Source: Actinoplanes utahensis (GTDB lineage Bacteria; Actinomycetota; Actinomycetes; Mycobacteriales; Micromonosporaceae). Taken from it: a stretch of DNA of 37,533 bases. Position numbers and translations under genes: made by a program. Location of the stretch: contig NZ_BOMZ01000046.1 of the NCBI RefSeq assembly GCF_016862455.1, forward strand, positions 1-37,533. Reading direction: 5' to 3'. Below, piece by piece: positions 30,667-37,533 of this stretch (position 1 is its first letter; each line of letters begins with the position of its first letter). Under the pieces are notes generated by a model. That model did not search any database. It saw nothing but the letters and a program-made list of their open reading frames with translations, and was not told where the DNA came from.

Positions 30667-32640
30667 TCAGTTGTTCGGCAGCACCAGCACCTGCCCGACG
30701 ATGATGCGGTCGGGGTCGGCGATGACGTCCCGGTTCAGGTTGAAGATCTCCCGCCAGCGGTCGCCGTCGCCGAGCTGCTCGCGGGCGATCCTGGTGAGGT
30801 TGTCGCCGCGGACCACGGTGTACAGCCGCGGGATCGGGCCGGTCGGCTGCTCCGGCGGCAGCAGGAGCACCTGGCCGGGGAAGATCCGGTTCGGGTTCGG
30901 GATGGTGGCCCGGTTCAGCACGAAGATCTCCGGCCAGCGGGCCTGGTTGCCGAGCCGCGCCCCGGCGATGCCGGACAGCGTGTCACCGCGCTGCACCGTG
31001 TACGTCCGCGGCAGCGCCTGCGCGCCGGGCAGCACCTTCGCCAGCCGCAGCAGGTCGGCCAGCTCGAAGTGGTTCGGCCGCTCCGACGGCAGGGTCGGTT
31101 TCCAGCCCGGCGACTTCAGGATCGAGTCCTCGCTGCGGCGCACCAGGCCGACCAGCACCTCGGCCACGATGGTGCTGCCGACCGGTCCCAGGTGGTCGCC
31201 GTTGTGCAGGGCCTTCGCCTCGGCCAGCACGTAATACCAGAGCGGTGTCCGGGTCAGGAACTCGCTCTCGTCCAGGGCCGCACGCTGCGCGTCGTTGGCC
31301 GCCGCCGCCCGGATCTGGTCCTTGCCGAGCGCTTCCACGCCGATCAGGTCGGCGATCGCCTGACCGGTCGGCAGGCGCAGACGATAACCCCGAAGAAGAT
31401 TGCGTACGGCCAGACGAGCCGCGTCCGGCGGAGTCTCCTTCTCTCCCTTGGGGTTACGCAGCCCGAACAGCGAGCCACCGGTCGGCGTGTCGATCCCGAA
31501 CGAGGCCAGGGTGGTGTCGATCCGCCGGGCCTTCTGCACGGTGTCGCCGGAGCCGGCGATGTTCTCCCACTCGATGATCCAGTTCTCCGGCAGCGTGTCG
31601 AACGGTCCCGCCCCGAGGTCCTCGCCGAGCTGCCCGCTCAGCGCGGTGAAGGTGAACAGCAGATCGAGCGAGGCGTTCGCCGGGCCGCCGACCCGGAAGT
31701 TGGAGTTGAAGTTGTACAGCCCGCGCACCATCGAGTGCCCGAACCGGTAGGCGGCGACCGCGAACTCCAGAGGCATGAAGAACGGCTGGGCGTACGGGTT
31801 GAACCAGCGGTTGCCGTTGACCACGACGTCCTCGACGATCGCCGGATCGGCGACCCGCTTGAGGAAGTCGTGGATCACGATGTGCTGATAGTGCTGGCGC
31901 AGCACCCGGCGGGCCTCACGGAACGGCAGACCCTGGTCGATCAGCACGTTGTGCGCCTTGAGGAACGCCACGTGCAGCTGCGAGATGATGGTGTTCTCGT
32001 CGTTGCGGGGATCGCCGATCAGCGCGGCCCGGTCATGCTCGAAATCAGCGCTGCGCGGCTCGCGCGGCACGTCGTTGTCGTCGCCCTTGCCCTTCGGGCG
32101 CACGAACGGCGGATTCGGCAGGTTGGTCCTGGCGACCTTGCCGACCAGCAGCCTGCTCTCGTTCCGCGGGTCACGCGGAGCCGGCAGGCTGTAGAGGCTG
32201 TCCAGGTCCAGGGTGGCGGTGCGCTGGTTGCGCAGCACGGCCCGGATCTGGTCCAGCGACAGCGGCTGCATCCCCGGGTCGAGCAGCACCGCCATGCCGC
32301 CGGAACCCATTCCCGACCGCTGGATCTCCAGGGTGATGTCGTGGTCGACGAACTGCCCGAAGTAGGTGTAGACCGCCGGGATCGGCCCGTTGTCGGCCGG
32401 GTTGTCGTCGGTCATCGCTCCGCCCAGCCGCTTCAGCTTGGCCGGGGTGTCCGGTAACCGGGGCAGCAGGTTCGCCTCGTCCTCCTGCAACGTCGGGAAC
32501 AGCAGATCGAACGGGTGTGAGCTGACCGGTGGGGCCAGGGCGAACGCCACCGGCGAACGGGTGGCGACGGCGGCGAGATCCTGCAGGGCTCCGGCGACGT
32601 CGTCGTCGGTGATCGGTCGACCGTGTGCGAGGCGGGGCAT
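30667..32640 (-). CDS. Animal-type heme peroxidase with two C-terminal LysM domains
   Basis: 657 residues from the ATG at 32640, preceded by GAAGGGA. Residues about 30-520 form an animal heme peroxidase domain: distal FGQFVDHDITLE with Gln96 and His100, the catalytic-Arg region GDPRNDENTIISQLHVAFLKAHN near 210, and the proximal His in YRFGHSMVRGLYNFN near 302. Two LysM domains follow: RTYTVQRGDTLSGIAGARLGN...GQVLLLP (about 543-592) and RLYTVVRGDNLTRIAREQLGD...GQVLVLP (about 608-657). LysM binds N-acetylglucosamine polymers, so the enzyme could be held on peptidoglycan or chitin. There is no recognisable signal peptide, so how or whether it is exported is unclear. It converges on the serine hydrolase gene with zero gap. 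Confidence 0.9.
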   Translation of the reverse strand: MPRLAHGRPITDDDVAGALQDLAAVATRSPVAFALAPPVSSHPFDLLFPTLQEDEANLLPRLPDTPAKLKRLGGAMTDDNPADNGPIPAVYTYFGQFVDHDITLEIQRSGMGSGGMAVLLDPGMQPLSLDQIRAVLRNQRTATLDLDSLYSLPAPRDPRNESRLLVGKVARTNLPNPPFVRPKGKGDDNDVPREPRSADFEHDRAALIGDPRNDENTIISQLHVAFLKAHNVLIDQGLPFREARRVLRQHYQHIVIHDFLKRVADPAIVEDVVVNGNRWFNPYAQPFFMPLEFAVAAYRFGHSMVRGLYNFNSNFRVGGPANASLDLLFTFTALSGQLGEDLGAGPFDTLPENWIIEWENIAGSGDTVQKARRIDTTLASFGIDTPTGGSLFGLRNPKGEKETPPDAARLAVRNLLRGYRLRLPTGQAIADLIGVEALGKDQIRAAAANDAQRAALDESEFLTRTPLWYYVLAEAKALHNGDHLGPVGSTIVAEVLVGLVRRSEDSILKSPGWKPTLPSERPNHFELADLLRLAKVLPGAQALPRTYTVQRGDTLSGIAGARLGNQARWPEIFVLNRATIPNPNRIFPGQVLLLPPEQPTGPIPRLYTVVRGDNLTRIAREQLGDGDRWREIFNLNRDVIADPDRIIVGQVLVLPNN

Positions 32641-32943
32641 GGTGAATCCCTTCGCTCATGTAGTGCAATTGTCGACATGTCCACTTTGTGGGCGATCGCT
32701 TATCGAGATCGGCCGCATTTCCGTCATGGATCGCTTATCCGTGACCGATCGCATTTCCGTGATCGCGGGAGGACGCGAGTCGAGGCCGGCCGGAATTCCG
32801 CCAAGTCAATCGGCAGGCATCTCTCAGCGGTCACACTAGGCAGCGGCATGCGGCAGCGAAGACGGGATGACGACACAGGCCGACGCGGTTGTTGGCAAAT
32901 GGTGCCAAGGCGCGGCCCCGCCCGGCGATCCCCCGAGCGGGGG
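32641..32943. other. Intergenic region upstream of the peroxidase gene
   Basis: This 303-base stretch holds a 35-bp tandem repeat (32694-32763) and presumably the peroxidase promoter. The tail of the TetR gene lies at its right edge. Nothing else is evident. Confidence 0.5.
32694..32763. repeat. Two-copy 35-bp tandem repeat upstream of the peroxidase gene
   Basis: Units 32694-32728 and 32729-32763 share GATCGCTTATC at the start and CGCATTTCCGT near the end, with a diverged middle. A partial GATCGC follows. The position, 55-125 bases upstream of the peroxidase start, makes a regulatory role possible. Confidence 0.75.
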
Positions 32944-33543
32944 TCAGCGGGTGCGCAGACCGTCGAAGGCCAGGTCGGCGACGGTGTCGGCAATGGACTG
33001 CGGGGCGCCCCTATCAGGCCGGTACCACCCGATCAGTGAGTTCACCATGCCGAACAGCAGCCGGGCCGCGGTCGCCGGATCCACGTCGGCGCGGACACCA
33101 CCCTCCATCTGGGCCTGTTTCACCAGGTCGGTGACGGTGCGGTCGAAGGCCCGGCGGCGGGTCAGGGCCTGCTGCTCGGCGACGGTGTTGCCGTGCACGC
33201 GCAGCAGGAGCGTGACGAACTCCAGGCGGTCGGCGAGGACCAGGACGCTGTCCCGGATCAACTGCTTGAGGCGTACGGTCGCCGCGTTCCCGCTCCTGGT
33301 GGCCTCGTCCGCGGCGGCCTCCAGGGCGCCCAGCGCCCGGTCCACGGCCATGGTGAGCAGCTGCTCCTTGCTGCTGACGTGGTGGTAGAGGGTCGACTTG
33401 GTGATGCCGAGCGACTCGGCGATGTCGAACATGCTCGTCGCGTCGTAACCGTGGGTGTTGAAGAGCCGGACGGCGGCGGTCAGGACCGCGTCCTGATCGT
33501 GGCCGGGGCGGCCGCGGCGCCGGGTGCTGTCCGTGTTCTTCAC
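32944..33543 (-). CDS. paaR: TetR-family repressor, probable PaaR
   Basis: 199 residues from a GTG at 33543 that gives VKNTDSTRRRGRPGHDQD as N-terminus. The helix-turn-helix is AVLTAAVRLFNTHGYDATSMFDIAESLGITKSTLYHHVSSKEQLL (about 19-65), clearly TetR. The rest is an all-helical ligand domain ending RLLFGMVNSLIGWYRPDRGA. No Shine-Dalgarno is visible and an AT-rich TAGATT lies just upstream, so a leaderless transcript is possible. Divergent position from paaN with a long palindrome between them suggests that it represses the paa operon and is released by phenylacetyl-CoA, as described for other TetR-type PaaR proteins. The ligand is inferred. Confidence 0.82.
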   Translation of the reverse strand: MKNTDSTRRRGRPGHDQDAVLTAAVRLFNTHGYDATSMFDIAESLGITKSTLYHHVSSKEQLLTMAVDRALGALEAAADEATRSGNAATVRLKQLIRDSVLVLADRLEFVTLLLRVHGNTVAEQQALTRRRAFDRTVTDLVKQAQMEGGVRADVDPATAARLLFGMVNSLIGWYRPDRGAPQSIADTVADLAFDGLRTR

Positions 33544-33564
33544 AGGTGAAAATCTAGCCCTTGA

Positions 33565-33588
33565 TTTACCGACCGATCGGGCGGTTAA
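33565..33588. promoter_or_regulatory. Palindromic operator between paaR and paaN
   Basis: TTTACCGACCGA is followed by TCGGGCGGTTAA: a 12-bp half and its inverted copy with two mismatches (inner A/G at 33572 and 33581, and T/T at 33567 and 33586). It sits in the 53-bp divergent region. From memory, it resembles the ACCGnnCGnnCGGT-type site reported for Corynebacterium PaaR. Confidence 0.7.
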
Positions 33589-33596
33589 TGGACGGC

Positions 33597-35270
33597 ATGA
33601 CGAGTCCCGCTGAGCTCTACCACGCCCACCGCGAGCTGCTGGACCGCGCGATCTCGGCGGCCTCGGCCCGTGACTACTGGTCCGCCTTCCCCGAGTCACC
33701 CAGCAAGAAGGTCTACGGCGAGGAGGCCGCTCCGGCCGGCGACCGGGCCTTCACCGCGCTGCTCGGGCAGGCTTTCCCGATCGACGTGCCCGGCGCCGTC
33801 GGCAGCGTCTCCACCGAGCGTTCGCCCTACGGCATCGAGCTCGGCGTCAGCTATCCGAAAGCCGATCCCCTCGCCCTGGTCGCCGCCGCCCGTGCCGCCG
33901 TCCCCGGCTGGCGCGACGCCGGTCCGCAGGGCCGGGCCGGGGTCGCCGCGGAGATCCTGCGCCGCCTCCACGCCCGGGTGTTCGAGCTGGCCCACGCCGT
34001 GCAGCACACCACCGGCCAGGCCTTCGTGATGGCCTTCCAGGCCGGCGGCGCCCACGCGCTCGACCGCGGTCTCGAGGCCGTCGCGTTCGCGCTCGCCGCC
34101 ACCACCCGGCTGCCCGCCTCCGCGCCGTGGGCCAAGGGCCCGCTCACCCTGGAGAAGACGTCGACCGTCGTCGGCCGGGGTGTCGGCCTCGTCATCGGCT
34201 GCACCACCTTCCCCACGTGGAACGGGTTCCCCGGGCTCTTCGCCAGCCTCGTCACCGGCAACCCGGTGATCGTCAAACCGCATCCGGGCGCGGTGCTGCC
34301 CCTCGCCCTCACCGTTCAGGTCTGCCGCGAGGTGCTGCGCGACGCCGGGCTCAACCCCGACATCGTCACGCTCGCCGCCGAGGAGCCGGGCGACGGCATC
34401 GCGGCCACCCTCGCCACCCACCCCGACGTGCGGATCGTCGACTTCACCGGCTCCAGCGAGTTCGGCGACTGGCTGGAGGCGAACGCGCGCCAGGCCGTCG
34501 TCTACACCGAGAAGGCCGGGCTCAACACCGTCGTCCTCGACTCCACCGACGACTATCGGGGCCTGCTCGGCAACCTGGCGTTCTCCCTGTCGCTGTACAG
34601 CGGCCAGATGTGCACCACCCCGCAGAACATCCTGATCCCCCGCGACGGCATCGCCACCGACGCCGGGCGCCGCAGCCCCGACGAATTCGGCGCCGACCTC
34701 ACAGCCGCCCTCGACAAGCTGCTCGGCGACCCCCGGCGGGCCGGCGGCACCCTCGGCGCGATCGTCAACGACGGTGTCGCCGCCCGCCTCGCCGAGGCCG
34801 GCACCGCCACCGGCGTGATCCACCCGTCGACCGCGATCGCCGACGAGCAGTTCCCCGGCGCGACCATCCGGACACCCTTGGTGGCCCGCCTCGACGCCGC
34901 CGACGAGAAGACCTACACCCGGGAGTGGTTCGGCCCCGTCTCGTTCCTGATCACGACCGACTCCACCGAGCACAGCCTGCGCATCTTCACGGAGACGGTG
35001 CGGGCGCACGGCGCGCTGACCGCCCTGGTCCACTCCACGTCCCCGTCGGTGCTGGCCGCGGCCCGCACAGCCGCCCTCGACGCCGGCGTCCACCTCTCGG
35101 AGAATCTGACCGGCGGCGTCTTCGTCAACCAGACCGCCGCCTTCAGCGACCTGCACGGCACCGGCGCCAACCCGGCCGCCACCGCCTCGCTGACCGACGA
35201 CTGGTTCGTGACCGGCCGCTTCTTCACCCTCCAGTCCCGCCGCCACCTCCCCACCGTGGACCCGTCATGA
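33597..35270 (+). CDS. paaN: Phenylacetate degradation protein PaaN (aldehyde dehydrogenase domain)
   Basis: 557 residues from the ATG at 33597; an ATG three codons earlier (33588) lies inside the operator. It is an aldehyde-dehydrogenase-superfamily protein: VGLVIGCTTFPTWNGFPGLFASLVTGNPVIVKPHPGA, IVDFTGSSEFGDWLE, YTEKAGLNTVVLDSTDD with the general-base Glu, and catalytic Cys339 in SGQMCTTPQN. It oxidises the ring-opened semialdehyde formed in the phenylacetyl-CoA pathway. There is no fused MaoC/enoyl-CoA hydratase domain, which PaaZ of E. coli has, so the hydratase half must come from another gene. It overlaps paaA by ATGA and is the first gene of the operon. Confidence 0.92.
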   Translation: MTSPAELYHAHRELLDRAISAASARDYWSAFPESPSKKVYGEEAAPAGDRAFTALLGQAFPIDVPGAVGSVSTERSPYGIELGVSYPKADPLALVAAARAAVPGWRDAGPQGRAGVAAEILRRLHARVFELAHAVQHTTGQAFVMAFQAGGAHALDRGLEAVAFALAATTRLPASAPWAKGPLTLEKTSTVVGRGVGLVIGCTTFPTWNGFPGLFASLVTGNPVIVKPHPGAVLPLALTVQVCREVLRDAGLNPDIVTLAAEEPGDGIAATLATHPDVRIVDFTGSSEFGDWLEANARQAVVYTEKAGLNTVVLDSTDDYRGLLGNLAFSLSLYSGQMCTTPQNILIPRDGIATDAGRRSPDEFGADLTAALDKLLGDPRRAGGTLGAIVNDGVAARLAEAGTATGVIHPSTAIADEQFPGATIRTPLVARLDAADEKTYTREWFGPVSFLITTDSTEHSLRIFTETVRAHGALTALVHSTSPSVLAAARTAALDAGVHLSENLTGGVFVNQTAAFSDLHGTGANPAATASLTDDWFVTGRFFTLQSRRHLPTVDPS

Positions 35271-36442
35271 CCGGCCCATCGCCCTCTTCCTCACGCCATT
35301 CCCCGTCCGCCCTGCCGCCCTCCACCGGTTCCGTTTCGGCGGCTGCGGCGCCTCCTTCCGCATCGCCTCCTCCCTTCACCCCACCCCTTGCCGGGCCGGT
35401 GGGTCCCACCCCACCCTCTGCCGGGCCGGTGGGCCGGCAAGGGGCCGGGGTCGCCGCCGACCAGGGGCTCGGCGGCGAGAAACCGGCGGCGGGCGGCGGC
35501 GGGTTCGACCAGGCGATCGCGCGGGATCAGCGGATCGAGCCGGCTGACGAGATGCCGGACGGTTATCGGCGCACGATGGTCCGCCAGATCGCCCAGCACG
35601 CGCACTCCGAGATCATCGGGATGCAGCCGGAAGGGGAGTGGATCACCCGGGCGCCGACGTTGCGGCGTAAGGCCATCCTGCTCGCCAAGGTGCAGGACGA
35701 GGCGGGCCACGGGCTCTACCTCTACTCGGCGGCGGAGACCCTCGGCGCCGACCGTGGGGATCTGACCCGTCGGCTCATCGACGGCAAGCAGAAGTATTCG
35801 TCGATCTTCAACTATCCGACGCGGTCGTTCGCTGACGTCGGAGTGATCGGCTGGCTGGTCGACGGCGCGGCGATCTGCAATCAGGTGCCGCTCTGCCGCA
35901 GCTCCTACGGGCCCTACGCCCGCGCGATGATCCGCATCTGCAAGGAGGAGTCGTTCCATCAGCGGCAGGGATACGAGCTGCTGATGACCATGATGCACGG
36001 GACGCCACGGCAGCGGGAGATGGTGCAGGACGCCGTCGACCGCTGGTGGTGGCCGTCGCTGATGATGTTCGGCCCGCCCGACGCGCAGTCCCCGAATACC
36101 GCGCAGTCGATGGCCTGGAAGATCAAGCGGCACACCAACGACGAGCTGCGGCAACGCTTCGTCGACATGACGGTTCCGCAGGCTGCGGCGCTCGGTGTCA
36201 CCCTGCCCGACCCGGCGTTGCGGTGGAACGAGGAACGCGGCCACCACGACTTCGGCCAACCCGACTGGGACGAGCTCAAGCGGGTCATCTCCGGCGACGG
36301 GCCGATGAACCGCCGGCGGCTCGATCGCCGCAGGCGGGCCGACGAGGACGGCGCCTGGGTCCGCTCCGCCGCGGCCGCGCACGCCGTCAGGACGAGCCGG
36401 GCCGCCGGCCCCGGGACGGGAGGGCTCGATGGAGAGGCATGA
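35267..36442 (+). CDS. paaA: Phenylacetyl-CoA epoxidase catalytic subunit PaaA
   Basis: 391 residues from the ATG that overlaps the paaN stop. Residues about 80-385 are PaaA: FDQAIARDQRIEPADEMPDGYRRTMVRQIAQHAHSEIIGMQPEGEWITRAPTLRRKAILLAKVQDEAGHGLYLYS with the first iron-ligand ExxH pair, then ICKEESFHQRQGYELL with the second. With PaaB, PaaC, PaaD and PaaE it converts phenylacetyl-CoA to the 1,2-epoxide. The first 75 residues are an unusual Ser/Pro/Ala/Gly-rich extension, with a decapeptide repeat (TPPLAGPVGP, TPPSAGPVGR). Typical PaaA proteins begin near the FDQAI motif. No better internal start with a ribosome-binding site is visible. It overlaps paaB by 14 bp. Confidence 0.93.
   Translation: MTGPSPSSSRHSPSALPPSTGSVSAAAAPPSASPPPFTPPLAGPVGPTPPSAGPVGRQGAGVAADQGLGGEKPAAGGGGFDQAIARDQRIEPADEMPDGYRRTMVRQIAQHAHSEIIGMQPEGEWITRAPTLRRKAILLAKVQDEAGHGLYLYSAAETLGADRGDLTRRLIDGKQKYSSIFNYPTRSFADVGVIGWLVDGAAICNQVPLCRSSYGPYARAMIRICKEESFHQRQGYELLMTMMHGTPRQREMVQDAVDRWWWPSLMMFGPPDAQSPNTAQSMAWKIKRHTNDELRQRFVDMTVPQAAALGVTLPDPALRWNEERGHHDFGQPDWDELKRVISGDGPMNRRRLDRRRRADEDGAWVRSAAAAHAVRTSRAAGPGTGGLDGEA
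35376..35435. repeat. 30-bp tandem repeat in the paaA N-terminal extension
   Basis: Two 30-bp units (35376-35405 and 35406-35435) share CACCCCACCC, TGCCGGGCCGGTGGG and differ at a few bases. They encode TPPLAGPVGP and TPPSAGPVGR in frame with paaA. Confidence 0.85.
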
Positions 36443-36716
36443 GTGGCCGCTGTTCGAGGTGTTCGTGCGGGCCAAGCGAGGGCTCAACCACGTGCACGTG
36501 GGGTCGCTGCGGGCGGCCGATCACGAGATGGCGCTGCATCATGCGCGGGATCTCTACACCCGTCGCAATGAGGGGGTGAGCATCTGGGTGGTGCGTTCGG
36601 ACGCCGTCGCGGCAAGTGATCCGTTGGCGAAGGACGCGATGTTCGAGCCCAGCCAGGACAAGGTCTACCGGCATCCCACCCACTACGCGATCCCCGACTC
36701 GGTTCCGCACATCTGA
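36429..36716 (+). CDS. paaB: Phenylacetyl-CoA epoxidase subunit PaaB
   Basis: 95 residues from the ATG at 36429, inside the end of paaA and preceded by GGGAGGG. The sequence EWPLFEVFVRAKRGLNHVHVGSLRAADHEMALHHARDLYTRRNEGVSIWVVRSDAV is highly characteristic of PaaB, and the length is normal. PaaB is a small bridging subunit that organises the PaaA-PaaC complex. The gene ends 8 bp before the paaC start. Confidence 0.95.
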   Translation: MERHEWPLFEVFVRAKRGLNHVHVGSLRAADHEMALHHARDLYTRRNEGVSIWVVRSDAVAASDPLAKDAMFEPSQDKVYRHPTHYAIPDSVPHI

Positions 36717-36724
36717 GGATGACG

Positions 36725-37533
36725 ATGGCCTTCGACGACGCGTACGACGCGCTGACCGATCACGAGGACGATGCCCGGTGGGCGTACGGCACCGGGTTCA
36801 GCGATCCGCTCGCCGGCGTGCCCGGCGATCTGCCGGACGGCGTGGACCGCGCCGACCTCGCCGCGTACTGCCTGATGCTCGGCGACGACGCGCTGATCAT
36901 GTCGCATCGCCTGCAACAGTGGGTGACCCGGGCGCCCGAGCTCGAGGACGAACTCGCCCTGGCCAACATCGCCCTCGACCTGCTCGGCCAGGCCCGGCTG
37001 CTGCTCACCCGGGCGGGCGTCGCCGAAGGGTGGGGACGTGACGAGGACGATCTGGCGATGCGCCGGGACCCGTCGGCGTTCCGTAACGTGTGCCTCGCCG
37101 AACGATCCGACGACGACTTCGCGCATCTGGTGGCCCGGTTGTGCGCGTTCTCGGTGTGGCGCCTCGCGCTGCTCGACAGGCTGACCGGCTCGCGTGATCC
37201 GATGCTCGCGGCCATCGCGGCGAAAGGTGTCAAGGAGGTCACCTACCACCGGGACTACGCGGCTCAGTGGGTCGTCCGGCTCGGCGACGGCACCGACCTC
37301 TCCCACCAGCGGATGACCGTTGCCGTCGCGACGCTGGCGCCGTCGCTCGATGAGCTCTTCCAGTCGCATCCGGTCGAATCCCGTCTGGCCGGCGAGGGCG
37401 TCGCGGTCGACCCGTCCACGCTCCGCGACGATTTCGATCAGGTCTGGGGCTTCGTCCTGACCACCGCGACCCTGCAACCGGCGCAGGAAGACCGGCATCC
37501 CGGTGGCGCCGTCCCGAAGTCCGGGGAGGAGAG
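36725..37533 (+). CDS. paaC: Phenylacetyl-CoA epoxidase subunit PaaC, 5' part (truncated by window edge)
   Basis: At least 269 residues from the ATG at 36725, six bases after GAGG; an ATG at 36719 is too close to that site. The frame runs off the right edge with no stop. DLAAYCLMLGDDALIMSHRLQQWVTRAPELEDELALANIALDLLGQARLLLTRAG, then FRNVCLAERSDDDFAHLVARLCAFSVWRLALL and VKEVTYHRDYAAQWVVRLGDGTDLSHQRM identify PaaC, the catalytically inactive structural partner of PaaA. At this point nearly the whole domain is present. Confidence 0.93.
   Translation, partial: MAFDDAYDALTDHEDDARWAYGTGFSDPLAGVPGDLPDGVDRADLAAYCLMLGDDALIMSHRLQQWVTRAPELEDELALANIALDLLGQARLLLTRAGVAEGWGRDEDDLAMRRDPSAFRNVCLAERSDDDFAHLVARLCAFSVWRLALLDRLTGSRDPMLAAIAAKGVKEVTYHRDYAAQWVVRLGDGTDLSHQRMTVAVATLAPSLDELFQSHPVESRLAGEGVAVDPSTLRDDFDQVWGFVLTTATLQPAQEDRHPGGAVPKSGEE

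Noticed and set aside
32727..32840. Possible small gene upstream of the peroxidase
   Set aside because: Short frames start inside the 35-bp repeat and have no ribosome-binding site or recognisable sequence.

Overview
The window is GC-rich, with dense coding, overlapping start/stop codons and frequent GTG starts. Together with a membrane-anchored ricin-lectin protein, a DUF6343-like protein, an actinobacterial-style PaaN-PaaA-PaaB-PaaC cluster and an IolC-B-D-A cluster, this points to a filamentous high-GC actinomycete. Micromonosporaceae (Actinoplanes-like) is my best guess, but this is inference, not identification. I see no rRNA, tRNA, insertion sequence, integrase, phage gene or CRISPR array.

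Layout. 1-2430: the 5' part of a GT4 glycosyltransferase, running off the left edge through a pentapeptide-coding minisatellite, then a ricin-lectin protein (both minus strand). 2923-7051: a MerR-like regulator coupled to a large VIT/VWA protein (minus), and a divergent cyclase-family hydrolase. Tandem palindromes lie between the divergent genes. 7024-9186: a secreted HExxH metallopeptidase. 9244-13098: an ABC-2 exporter pair divergent from a histidine kinase/LuxR-type response regulator. 13114-17152: a small membrane protein, a GNAT acetyltransferase preceded by a repeat array, and an APC permease with a very long disordered tail whose stop codon sits at the edge of a 28/29-bp minisatellite. 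17383-19309: TerC and a DODA-type dioxygenase with operator-like palindromes.

19638-29800 is an inositol block. A decayed GNAT fragment is followed by a nine-gene, almost fully overlapping operon: iolC, iolB, iolD, iolA/mmsA, an iolE-like TIM-barrel gene, a sugar ABC transporter (binding lipoprotein, permease, single-domain ATPase) and an iolG-like dehydrogenase. Together these would import a cyclitol, oxidise it, dehydrate and hydrolyse the ring, isomerise and phosphorylate the product, and oxidise the malonate-semialdehyde end product. The DKGP aldolase (IolJ) is not in the window. A serine beta-lactamase-like hydrolase follows and converges, with no gap, on an animal-type heme peroxidase that carries two C-terminal LysM domains.

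32944-37533 is the start of a phenylacetate catabolism operon. A TetR-family (PaaR-like) repressor diverges from paaN-paaA-paaB-paaC across a 53-bp region containing a near-perfect palindrome. PaaC is cut by the right edge, and the rest of the epoxidase operon presumably lies beyond.

A recurring theme is tandem DNA repeats that either code for low-complexity linkers or tails (GT4, APC permease, metallopeptidase, PaaA) or sit directly beside genes (after the permease, before the GNAT, upstream of the peroxidase). No wholly new multi-gene system can be proven from sequence alone. The most unusual items are the peroxidase-LysM fusion, the MerR-VIT/VWA pair with its duplicated palindrome, and the repeat-driven linkers and tails.
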